This document shows, one piece after another, positions 43,207 through 52,201 of a stretch of DNA of 64,000 bases (position 1 is its first letter; every line of letters begins with the position of its first letter). The notes under the pieces are model-generated. The model made no database searches and was not told the DNA's origin. It was given only the letters and a program-made list of their open reading frames with translations. Location: the NCBI GenBank assembly GCA_963422655.1, contig OY730440.1:682001-746000 (forward strand). Direction: 5' to 3'. The translations under genes and the position numbers were made by a program. Source of the stretch: CATQHS01 sp963422655 (GTDB lineage: Bacteria > Actinomycetota > Acidimicrobiia > Acidimicrobiales > Aldehydirespiratoraceae).

Positions 43207-45389
43207 CAGTCGATCCGCCTGCGTCTCTTCAATCGTTCGAGCAGGTCTCCTGCGGTCGGCGACTCTGCAGGGGGTTCATTCCTTGTGACCGGCTCGAACC
43301 TGACCGCGGAACCGTCATTGACGATCACTACCCGTGCGAATTCACCGGCTACTACGCCGATTCGTTGAAGCGCGTCGCTGACCCTGCCGATCTCGGCGTC
43401 ACCGCTTGGGGCAGTCAGCCTCCAGTTGATGCTTACTGGGTTGCAACCATCCGGTGAAGCCACCGGCACCGCAGCGCGATTGTTTGGCCCACAACCGAGC
43501 TCTCGGGCAAGCTCGGGCGGGAACCGGTTGATCGAGTAACCGTCGAAGTACCGGTCTTCGACCAAGAACTCCCAGCAGAGTTCGCCGTGCTCGTTGCGGG
43601 TGGCTACGTCATCTACTGACCGGTAATTAAGAGTGTGCGGGTTGGCGACACTGACCATTCCATCGCTCACGTCGAACTGTTTCGTGGTGGCATACGTCCG
43701 AACGCTCGCCTCGGAGACACCGAAGCGTTCGGGGATGTCTTCGAGCAGAAAGCTCAACGACACGACGCCACCGTGTTCATCGATTCGCTGCCGAATCTCC
43801 GCCGGGATCCCCTCATAGACATCATCGATCCACTCGATCAACCCCCATCGAGACTTGTCCGCGCGCGCTATTGAATCGATGCCAGACAGAGTGCTCGTCA
43901 AGCTCTCGGCGTCGAATCCGCCCTGTTCTGCGATCTCCTCCTTGGTGGCTGATCGACCGATCTCCAACAGAGCCAGCTTCGCTCGAACGCGCCGAGTGTC
44001 TCGCAGAGCCAGGTGTACACCGATTCGCGTGAGGCCGAGCAACTCGACGAGTTCATCAAATAAAGGCAGTGCATGTGGGGCCTCTTGTGCAAGAATCGCC
44101 TTGAGGTCGACCAGCCCTACGTCATCGGCTTCAGAGACGACCCGTTGAGCCAGCGTGTCCACAAGATGCCAGCCGTCGTCGCTGAGTGCGAAAGATCCTT
44201 TGGTGCTGTAACCGAGCCGTGACCTGATCAGGTAACGACAAAGAGTCTTCGTCGAGGTCTCGGTTTGATTTCCGCTTGCCGACGCGAAAGAGCGAAGAAC
44301 AGCATCTATACGCCCCTCCACGAGATCGTTTCTCACGATCTCCGCCAGCCCGCTACGAACAACAGATGCAATCAAGCTCGCATGCGCGCCGCTGTGTTCA
44401 TCAAGAGTGTCAGCGACCTCGACCTCCAGTTGACGAACACGTTCGCCACCGACGCCACGCTCTTCGCCAAGCGAGGCAAGCGAGTCCGACTTTTGCACCT
44501 TGTGACGTAAGAAAATCTCGATGTTGTCGGGACCATGTTCGACTTCGACGAGCCTGACTGCATCGATCAGACCGGCCACCGGCCCTACATCACCAGGAAG
44601 TTCATCGAGCCTGAGTCCCTGCAGTATCTCGGCCGCGCCCGTCTTGTTAAGCAGCTCAACAAGACGAGGTGATGCGAGCGCGTCGGCCACACTTCGACAA
44701 CCCAGTACATCACGGGCGAGCGACAGGATCCGAAGAGCACTGTCTACAAACATGTCCGCCCCGGCCCAGCCGGCAGTAACATCGGGCCCCGAATCAATCT
44801 CTGAGGCGCGCTGGGGTTTCCCAGCGCATGTTCCGCCTCCGACAACCAGACCTGCCGCTTCCAAGACACACAACAGATCCACGAGTGACGTGATTCCGAA
44901 GTTCGCAATATCCAGGAGCCGCCCAACGGTGACCGGATACGGGCTCGGAAGCAGACCATCATGGCGAATCGCGTTGGATGTGCGAACCGACACCGGGAGA
45001 GCGAGAACCTCGGCCTCAGATACCCATGCAGGTAATGCTTCGATTTCGGCCATTCTCGGCACCTTTTGTGCCGAGGCGACCAGATCCTGGCGTTGGATAC
45101 GGCTGAGTGGCTCGTCAAACAGCTCCCAGTACCGTGGGAGATCCGCAAACGTCTGGAGTTCCGGCCCCGCAGCCCTCAAAGAATCAGGTAGCGGCTGCTC
45201 AGCCAGCGCCTCGATGAATCGTGACGGTAGGAGCGGAGTCGAAGGCGAACCCCACTCCGCGACCTCCACCGGAACCCTGCGGACTCGGTGTAAATGGTCG
45301 CTGAACTCTTCACAAGACAGATCAGGGCTGTTACGACATGAATAGCTGTGCTGTTGCGATTGTGCGATTCCCGCCGACACCTTGATCAA
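43206..45389 (-). CDS. 727-residue protein with RNAP alpha-CTD-like and sigma region 4-like segments
   Basis: Fifth gene of the operon, three bases after sspD. Two segments are recognisable. Residues about 125-180 (LALPVSVRTSNAIRHDGL...TVGRLLDIANFGITSLVDLLCVLE) match the helix-hairpin-helix pattern of the RNA polymerase alpha C-terminal domain. Residues about 290-330 (KSDSLASLGEERGVGGERVRQLEVEVADTL) match the sigma region 4 recognition helix signature. A second, weaker helix-turn-helix occurs near residue 480 (ATKEEIAEQGGF). The C-terminus is basic. No enzymatic motif is visible. I infer a DNA-binding, perhaps transcription-derived, subunit of a PT-dependent restriction complex. Confidence 0.75.
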   Translation of the reverse strand: MIKVSAGIAQSQQHSYSCRNSPDLSCEEFSDHLHRVRRVPVEVAEWGSPSTPLLPSRFIEALAEQPLPDSLRAAGPELQTFADLPRYWELFDEPLSRIQRQDLVASAQKVPRMAEIEALPAWVSEAEVLALPVSVRTSNAIRHDGLLPSPYPVTVGRLLDIANFGITSLVDLLCVLEAAGLVVGGGTCAGKPQRASEIDSGPDVTAGWAGADMFVDSALRILSLARDVLGCRSVADALASPRLVELLNKTGAAEILQGLRLDELPGDVGPVAGLIDAVRLVEVEHGPDNIEIFLRHKVQKSDSLASLGEERGVGGERVRQLEVEVADTLDEHSGAHASLIASVVRSGLAEIVRNDLVEGRIDAVLRSFASASGNQTETSTKTLCRYLIRSRLGYSTKGSFALSDDGWHLVDTLAQRVVSEADDVGLVDLKAILAQEAPHALPLFDELVELLGLTRIGVHLALRDTRRVRAKLALLEIGRSATKEEIAEQGGFDAESLTSTLSGIDSIARADKSRWGLIEWIDDVYEGIPAEIRQRIDEHGGVVSLSFLLEDIPERFGVSEASVRTYATTKQFDVSDGMVSVANPHTLNYRSVDDVATRNEHGELCWEFLVEDRYFDGYSINRFPPELARELGCGPNNRAAVPVASPDGCNPVSINWRLTAPSGDAEIGRVSDALQRIGVVAGEFARVVIVNDGSAVRFEPVTRNEPPAESPTAGDLLERLKRRRRID

Positions 45390-45392
45390 CCC

Positions 45393-46235
45393 CTACAGAG
45401 CACAGATCGTGCACATATCGTCGTTCTCGTCATCGAGAACACCTGCCAGCGCTTCGACGAGCGGACGGTTGGGCTTGTCCTTCGCTTTACGTAGAACAGC
45501 GGCGTTGTGCCGCTCAATGATCTGCTCGCGCCGCCCCAGTAACTCAACGAGAGTTTCGTTTCCGGTCCACGTGTACTGCCGCCCGGACATGGCTCTATCG
45601 CTGAAGTCTGCGTCGCCGTCGACACCAGCATCGCGAAGCACCTTTTGTTCGATGGCAACCGCTCGTTCGAACAGGTCGGGATGACGATCCGCGAGTCCGA
45701 CCCATTCTGCCTTGCGTTGATAAAAGCAGAAGTAGCAGCCGGAGCGGGTTCGCCACTCGTAATACGACGGAAGCCCAATGCCAGCATCTGCGAGGATCCC
45801 CATTACCCCGTCGTGGTCGATCCCGTCATCCACGAACGGGAAGACAGACTCAATGTTCGGCTTCGTGGAGATGTAGCCCTTTCTGTTTGATTCGTCGGCG
45901 CGGATGGCTACGTATGAGACAACCGGGTCGTCTGCAACCCATGCTTCGATCGGATGAATCTTCATCTGTTTGGTGCACCAACGCATCTGCGGCGATGGAA
46001 GCGCTCCTCTATACACCTCAAACCAGTGATCAAATCCGCGCTGTGCATTGAGTCGCTCGATGGGCTTGCCGAGGGTTACCTCAAGGCGTGTCAGGTACTC
46101 GTAGGTTTCGGGAAGTTCGGCACCCGTGTCACAAAAGAAGTACTCCATCGCCGGTACACGTTCACGCATATAGACAGCCAAAGCCGATGAGTCCTTCCCG
46201 CCGGAAATCCCACAGATGTGCCGAGTGTCAACCAT
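45393..46235 (-). CDS. sspD: PAPS-reductase/ATP pyrophosphatase-like protein SspD
   Basis: A 280-residue protein starting at ATG 46235 (MVDTRHICGISGGKDSSALAVYM); the frame is open further upstream but that part lies inside sspC. The PP-loop SGGKDSS activates the target by adenylation, and cysteines in CTKQMK, RSGCYFCFYQRK and the C-terminal CTIC probably bind a cluster, as in DndC/SspD. It transfers sulfur from the cysteine desulfurase to DNA. It overlaps sspC by eight bases. Confidence 0.88.
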   Translation of the reverse strand: MVDTRHICGISGGKDSSALAVYMRERVPAMEYFFCDTGAELPETYEYLTRLEVTLGKPIERLNAQRGFDHWFEVYRGALPSPQMRWCTKQMKIHPIEAWVADDPVVSYVAIRADESNRKGYISTKPNIESVFPFVDDGIDHDGVMGILADAGIGLPSYYEWRTRSGCYFCFYQRKAEWVGLADRHPDLFERAVAIEQKVLRDAGVDGDADFSDRAMSGRQYTWTGNETLVELLGRREQIIERHNAAVLRKAKDKPNRPLVEALAGVLDDENDDMCTICAL

Positions 46236-49200
46236 GGGCCGCACTGACCGTTGAGATATGTGCGATCTCACTGCCGTCGATCGGCTCGGCACTCGGGAGC
46301 ACCTGTTCTGCCAAAGTGGCAAGAATTGCCTCTCGCGCGTCGGCTTCGCTTCCCAGAACGGCTGCGAGTTCTCCTACGACCACTTCAAGAGAGTCGCCGA
46401 CCGTGTTACGCATGTGATCGTCGAGCGTCAACATGAGATAGACTTCGTTGCCGTCGGGCCGTGTGACCGTGACTCGTAATGCGTTGAAGGGATTACCGTC
46501 AGCGGCCCGGTGCTCAACGTGAAGCGCCAGCAAGCGACGAAACGCCGCCATCTTTGCTGGAAGTTCGAACTCGAATCGAGCTCGGTCACCGTCGGACCAC
46601 TCCCCCACAGCGCGCTTCGCTACAACGGTCGCAACGTTGTTGGTCCATTGAAGATCGTCATCAAAGCTGCTGGCGGACATCGCTAACACGAACGATCTGA
46701 TTCCAGGATCGATGATCTCGTGACTAATAGCCGACGCCTGACCGCTGAGAGCTCGCCGACTCGGCTCTCTCGCATGCCGAAGAATCAGTCCAAGAAGCTC
46801 CTCTTGCAGTCGGCGGGTACATCCGTTCAGTTCCTCGACTGCGTCTCTTACCGCTCGCACATACTCGGCGCACCGTGGGTACGGCTTTGTGGCGCGGACC
46901 GGTGCAAACCCGAGTGCTTCGGGGAGCCGTTCGAAGAGCAGTTCGTCGGGTTCGATCGCCGTGGTCAACACGTCGCGTGCGGCTAGCGCGGAATCGGACA
47001 AGGCGCTGGTTTTGCGAGTGAAGTTATCGAGTCGCTGAACCACTCCAATAATGTTTGCGACAACCGCTAGAACATTGCCGACCCTGTGCTTTCGGGAACG
47101 CCTGGTAACGCCTAGTTCTATTGCGAGTGCTTGAATCACCTTACGGCGAGCCCCACTCGCGTTCGCGTAATGCTTGATCTCGAAATGGATTGGGTTTTTC
47201 ACCATCCGTTCGGACATGTCTGCTTGGAGTGTCGCTTTGAATGTTCCGTGCTCGTAGATCGCAATCTCGTCGTGATGAACGAGTAGACCTGCGGTGACGA
47301 ACACTGGCACCACAGCGGCTTTCATACCGATCGGCGGGGACATCAGCACCCGATAGACGTCGATGAGATTGACCCGTTGACTCTTCGCTCGCGTGAACGC
47401 CATTTCCAATTCCTGCCAAGCCAAACGCATCGACGGTTCGGAAGGTTCCGCGAAGACACGGCCGCCAGTTCCGCTTTTACGACGGTGCATGCCGGTGCGG
47501 TCGAGCACTGCGCGGTACATCGCCACCTCGGGTCCGTATCCCTGCAAGCCCAGATCCACCTCGCCGGAACGTTCGATCATCGCTGTCAACAGCATGCGGC
47601 GCGCCTTGGCACCTTGTGTGGTCATGTCTGTTCGGTTGATCATCTCGTTGCCGATCAGCGGCGCCGCTCGATAGGCGCAGTCGGCTGCCGCCGAAAGTGC
47701 TGTCGTCCCTCGACCTGACGGCAGTTCCTGCAGCCCGTCGGAGGTGAGCAGATACCAGGCGCACCGTTGTGGATCAAATGTTGAGGTCCAAGCGTCGTGG
47801 AATCGCAATTCGGCCTCGGCGAGTTGCTCGCCTAGTTCGTTGCGGACCACCCAGTCGGCGGCGACTTCGGGCATTTCGACCACCTGATGGATCGCAGCCA
47901 GGCTCCGGGCCGCGGCATCCAGTTGCACAAGCGAGATAGGCATAGCTGCAACTACGGGCTGGCTCCGGTCACTGCTGTTGAGCGTCGGGCAGTCTCCGTT
48001 TGAGTCGACCACCAACAACAGTTCGCCATCGGCGTCAGAAAAGGGATCCGGTGGCACGACAGTCTCTGAGGCGGTCGCATAACGGCGGGTGAATACCCGC
48101 AAGGTGTCGCTCTCCGCTGAGTGTCGGGCTGCGATGACAGGGGTAGGTGCATCGAGTCGTGCCAGGACGTCAATCAAGGGCAGCTTCGCAAGGCCGGATG
48201 CTGCGCACTCATATAGATGGCGAACGTCGAGATCGCTTCCCTGCCAGATCCGGTACTCGTCGGCGAAGGCTCGATATGTGATCAAACCGCGGTCGGTGAG
48301 CTTCTCTAGCGCTGACGCCGAACGCTCAGAAATCTGAGCGAGCGCGGTGCTCGATGCTCGAATAGTGCCCGACGCTCCAACGAGATTCAGCACAGCGATC
48401 GATTTCGCAATCCTCGACTCGGTCGCCGAGAGCCCGTGCGCATCACGCAGACACGTGGCGATCTCCATCCATCGGCTCGCGTGTGCTCCAAGCGAGCCAG
48501 CTATTGCACCTTCTGCGATGAAGTAGTCGTAGATCTCTGCGAGTCCCACCACAGGCAAAGGCCCTTCGGTGAGTTCACGCTGGCCGAGCAGCGCTGGCAC
48601 AGCGGTGGCCTCGTTTCCCGATAGGAACGAGAAAAGCGTGCGCTCGTTCTGGCCGTACCGGCTGCAGAGCTCAGGAAGCACCACAACCGCGAGCGGATGA
48701 AGCGGAAAGCACCCTGCTACGGCTTCCGGGGTTGCCAACTCCGCGATATCTAGGTCTCCCATGGCTTTCGCAGCCCCGTCGGCCCAGTTGTCAACCCGCT
48801 CACGAATCGCATCGCCGACTTCGAAGACGCCCGTAATGAACGCTCGGATCTGAGCCGGGGAGTCGGCAAAGGGAACGGCTTCGAACCGGCCCTGCACCTT
48901 GGCCCATTCTCGGTGCTTGGGGCTATCCACCGTGGTGAAATAGTCCTCGAAGGAAAGATGCTGCAGGGTGACGGTGAAGATCGGAGTGCGGCAAGTCTGT
49001 CCCGCCTCTGCGAGTTGCTGGAGCAGGTATGGATCAGCGTCTGCGGAGGTGCCGATTGCCTCAAGGTTCTTGCCGAACTCGTCGATGAGAATCAGCAGGG
49101 GTGCAGACTCGGCAATGCCAAGTGCTACTTCGAGAATGGCTGCCACCGACGGTCCAGCACGGCGCGGGTCATTGCTCGCGGCGTCGGCCATTGCATTCTT

Positions 49201-49696
49201 CAGAGCCAGTACCGCCTTGAACTGCGACTGCGGCGGGAGCCTCCCGAACCGGCGGACCACCGCGGAGTGCAGGGCGCGAAGAACCGTGTGACCAATCGGT
49301 TCGCGCTGTGCAGTTGCTACTGCGGTGAAGAACCCAAGCTCCACCGTGTCGTGGCGCTGATGAGCGGCGACCACCAGCGAGGCCAGGTCGGGGGTCGCGG
49401 CGCTTAGAAGTTCAAGGGCTCTTTCACGGATCGGGCCTGCTTTACCAAACGCGCTGTCGAGCAGCAGCGCCAGCGACGACTTCCCGGAGCCGTACGGTCC
49501 GGTAATCGACCAAGCCCCCCCCCCCCCCCCCAGTTGAAGCCGCTCGAGTCGCGACACGCTCCACAACATCCACGGCGCGGGGCGTGACCAGGTAACGGTC
49601 AAGAGAGTTGGGCGTGGTTACGTCACGCTCGAGGTTCGCCGACCGGGAGAAGCCCCGAGAGATCGTGACGTGATCGCCAAGCAAGGTCATGCGCAT
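46228..49696 (-). CDS. sspC: SspC-like P-loop ATPase, frame broken at a 17-G tract
   Basis: The natural start is ATG 49696 (MRMTLLGDHVTISRGFSRSANLERDVTTP...), overlapping sspB by ten bases. After 55 codons the frame enters a run of 17 G (49531 to 49515, coding strand) and leaves it out of phase, stopping at 49442. The ATPase body continues in another frame: AWSITGPYGSGKSSLALLLD (Walker A), LLILIDEFGKNLEAIG (Walker B) to the stop at 46228, about 1155 residues when joined. Sixteen or nineteen G would restore one frame. An internal ATG at 49602 opens the downstream frame but encodes an unnatural leader. SspC is required with SspB and SspD for phosphorothioation, so the system is expected to be off in this state, or the tract length is misread. 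Confidence 0.85.
49515..49531 (-). repeat. 17-nucleotide G tract (coding strand) in sspC
   Basis: Seventeen consecutive C on the plus strand. It falls between codon 55 of the natural N-terminal frame and the Walker A region. A coding count of 3n+1 G is required for an open frame; 17 is 3n+2. Tracts like this are slippage-prone. Confidence 0.95.
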
Positions 49697-50742
49697 TCGA
49701 CCTGTCTATGCCGATCGCTGGCTTCTAACAGTCTCAGCATCGCCGGTGAGCGCTCGGGGAGGAGTTCTTTGTCCGCAGGCTCGTCACCGTATCGGCCGAT
49801 AGCCGGTGCCGGGGGTTGCGTGTTGTAGTAGCCGTTGAGGATTTCGACAGCGATCTGGGCAGGCGGATCTGTCCAGACGAACTGCCGGGCGCCGGTCGGT
49901 GCCATCACGTCCAGCGACGATAGCTTCTCAGACTCTTGACAGAGCGCAACGTAGATGTCGTGCTCTGAAAGTTTGAATGCTTGGCCCGGACTGCCCGGCT
50001 CATTCGCCAGGTTCGCCAGTGTGACGGTCTTTCCGCTCCGTTGACGGCGTGCGAGATAGTCGAGAACCGCAACGGCCACTATCTCGGTGGGGAGGGTGGG
50101 CTTCGGACCCAGCACGAAGCGATGGTTGCCGGTTGCAGCCGAACGCGAGATCAAACCCAGTTCCCGTAACGGACAGTCCAGGAGGTCTTCGAAACGCGTC
50201 CGTGACGTGTGGACAGCCGGAGCGTAGGTTCGGAGGAGCGCGGAGACATCTTTCACCACAGCAGAAGAGTGAAGAGCTGGCCAAGAGCCAGCGGTCTGTA
50301 TATGGGTTGTGACGGCGCTGACCAGAAGGTCGTCTTCGAAATCAACCGCGTGCAACTCGTTGAACACCAGCCACCACACCGGCAGCAGCGACGGCGGGGC
50401 CAGCAGCATCCAGTGAAGCAGCCAGACCGTTGCTGGGTCCTCCATGTAAGGGTCCCACCCGTCGGGGCCGAACAGAGCCAGCCCGAAGCCCGTCGGGATC
50501 ATGTCCGGGGACCTCTTGTTGACCGATTCCGGGTCGGAGGTGATGATCTTGGCCGCTTGGCCCCAGAACTTGATCGAGCGGACCATGTTCTTTCCCACGC
50601 CGATGGCGACCGGCGCGTCCTCAGCCGTGAATCCTCGCTCGTTTGCGGCCGCCGTGGCATACGCCTTGCGGAACCAACTGTAGCGAGGATGGAAAGTCTC
50701 GTGGCGGGCGAAGATCGGCTCCGCAGCCTCTGTCAATCGCAC
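49687..50742 (-). CDS. sspB: DUF4007 protein SspB
   Basis: A 351-residue DUF4007 protein: FARHETFHPRYSWFRKAY, DAPVAIGVGKNMVRSIKFWGQAAK and PAIGRYGDEPADKELLPERSPAMLRLL are family landmarks, and LLHWMLLAPPSLLPVWWLVFNEL lies in the middle. In characterised systems SspB supplies the DNA-nicking activity that initiates single-stranded phosphorothioation, with SspC and SspD. It begins 13 bases after sspA and overlaps sspC by ten. Confidence 0.88.
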   Translation of the reverse strand: MRLTEAAEPIFARHETFHPRYSWFRKAYATAAANERGFTAEDAPVAIGVGKNMVRSIKFWGQAAKIITSDPESVNKRSPDMIPTGFGLALFGPDGWDPYMEDPATVWLLHWMLLAPPSLLPVWWLVFNELHAVDFEDDLLVSAVTTHIQTAGSWPALHSSAVVKDVSALLRTYAPAVHTSRTRFEDLLDCPLRELGLISRSAATGNHRFVLGPKPTLPTEIVAVAVLDYLARRQRSGKTVTLANLANEPGSPGQAFKLSEHDIYVALCQESEKLSSLDVMAPTGARQFVWTDPPAQIAVEILNGYYNTQPPAPAIGRYGDEPADKELLPERSPAMLRLLEASDRHRQVECA

Positions 50743-50755
50743 TCTGCAGCCTCGC

Positions 50756-51922
50756 TCAATCCCACTCGGTAGCCTCGTTCATGGATCGGACGAACCGGAC
50801 CGCATCAACAGTACGAGCGGCTGCGGACTGCACTTCTTCGCGGGTGGTGAACCGGCCGAGACTGAACCTTACAGACTCAGCCGCGCCAACGCGATCTACC
50901 CCCATCGCCAGCAGTATAGGAGAAGGCCCCTGAGCTCCGGAATGGCAGGCACTTCCCGTCGACACTGCTACGGGCTCGAGATTGACGAGGACAGCCTCGG
51001 CGTCTGCTCCGCGAAACAATAGATTCGCCGTATTCGGGAGGCGGCGGTTTACATCGCCGTTTTGTTCCACCCCCGTAAGACCGGACCCGATGAGTGACAC
51101 GAGCTCATCACGCAAAGCGCAGACCCGTAGAGCATCGCTTTTGCATTCGGTATCGGCGAGTTCTGCCGCCCGCCCGAATCCCGCTATACCGGCGACGTTG
51201 AGTGAGCCGGAACGCAGTCCTCGCTCTTGTCCACCACCGTGGATGATCGGTCGCATTGCTCGCCGCCAGCGCGGCGAAACCACAAGCGCTCCGACACCGC
51301 CCGGTCCGCAGATCTTGTGACCGCTCAGCGACAGGAGATCAGCATTTAGCTTGGCCATGTCGGTGGCGAGCCTTCCGACGGCCTGGGTCGCATCGGTGTG
51401 TAGTAGCGCGCCATGCGCATGCACCAGTTCGGCGATCGCGGGCAGGTCGTTGATCACGCCGGTCTCACTGTTGGCCAGCATCACCGACACCAACATGACG
51501 TCATCGGCGAGGAGACCCTCGAGAGCGTCGAGATCAACGAAGCCGCCGGGCGTCACTGCGATGAAGTCGACCTTCGCATGACCCTGCTCGGCGAGCCAGA
51601 TAGCCGTCTGGCGAACGGATGCATGTTCGACTGCCGAGATCAACACCCGACTCCGATCGGCGGGCCGCGTATCAACGAGCCCCCTGATGGCAAGGTTGTT
51701 CGCCTCCGTCGCTCCGGCCGTGAACACGACGTCTCGTGGTAGTCCACCGACCGAGGCTGCGACCTGCTCACGGGCCCGGTCGACGCGGGCCCGCTGCGCC
51801 ATACCGAAGCAGTGAACCGATGAGGCATTGCCGACACCGCTTCTGAGGACTTCGAGCATTGCCTCGGTGACCCGTGGATCGATCGGCGCCGAGCCGTTGT
51901 AGTCGAGATACACGGGTGTCAC
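50756..51922 (-). CDS. sspA: Cysteine desulfurase SspA
   Basis: A 388-residue PLP enzyme that takes sulfur from cysteine for DNA phosphorothioation. It starts at GTG 51922 (TPVYLDYNGSAPIDPRVTEAM). The PLP lysine is in LSLSGHKICGPGGVGAL, the HTDATQAVG motif precedes it, and the active-site cysteine lies in STGSACHSGAQGP. The last residues (RSMNEATEWD) sit 13 bases before sspB. Housekeeping IscS-like genes would not have this gene order, so I assign it to the Ssp/DndA group. It is the first gene of the operon; tandem repeats just upstream may be its operator. Confidence 0.9.
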   Translation of the reverse strand: MTPVYLDYNGSAPIDPRVTEAMLEVLRSGVGNASSVHCFGMAQRARVDRAREQVAASVGGLPRDVVFTAGATEANNLAIRGLVDTRPADRSRVLISAVEHASVRQTAIWLAEQGHAKVDFIAVTPGGFVDLDALEGLLADDVMLVSVMLANSETGVINDLPAIAELVHAHGALLHTDATQAVGRLATDMAKLNADLLSLSGHKICGPGGVGALVVSPRWRRAMRPIIHGGGQERGLRSGSLNVAGIAGFGRAAELADTECKSDALRVCALRDELVSLIGSGLTGVEQNGDVNRRLPNTANLLFRGADAEAVLVNLEPVAVSTGSACHSGAQGPSPILLAMGVDRVGAAESVRFSLGRFTTREEVQSAAARTVDAVRFVRSMNEATEWD

Positions 51923-51938
51923 CAGCGGAGCTCCCTAC

Positions 51939-51972
51939 AAGACACACTCATCACGAAGACAAACTCATCACG
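51939..51972. repeat. Two 17-bp tandem direct repeats upstream of sspA
   Basis: AAGACACACTCATCACG and AAGACAAACTCATCACG (16 of 17 identical) lie 17 bp upstream of the sspA start codon. On the coding strand each reads CGTGATGAGT followed by a T-rich end. The position fits a regulator-binding site controlling the whole phosphorothioation operon. Confidence 0.75.
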
Positions 51973-52201
51973 CCTTGCGGATTCGAGCCACACCAAGACA
52001 CTACGGTCCGCTCCGGTCCGCAGGCGCGGATACATGCATTGGACCATCGGGCTCGGCCAAACACGACGCGATCGGAACGGATCTGATCTGTGAGCTCGAC
52101 GCCTCGTGGTTCATGGGTAAGGAGAAACGACTGTCGAAGGAGTGGCCGGCGTGGGGCCACCGCAAGATCTGGGCCAATGCCGCTACTGACCAGCCCCTAA
52201 A

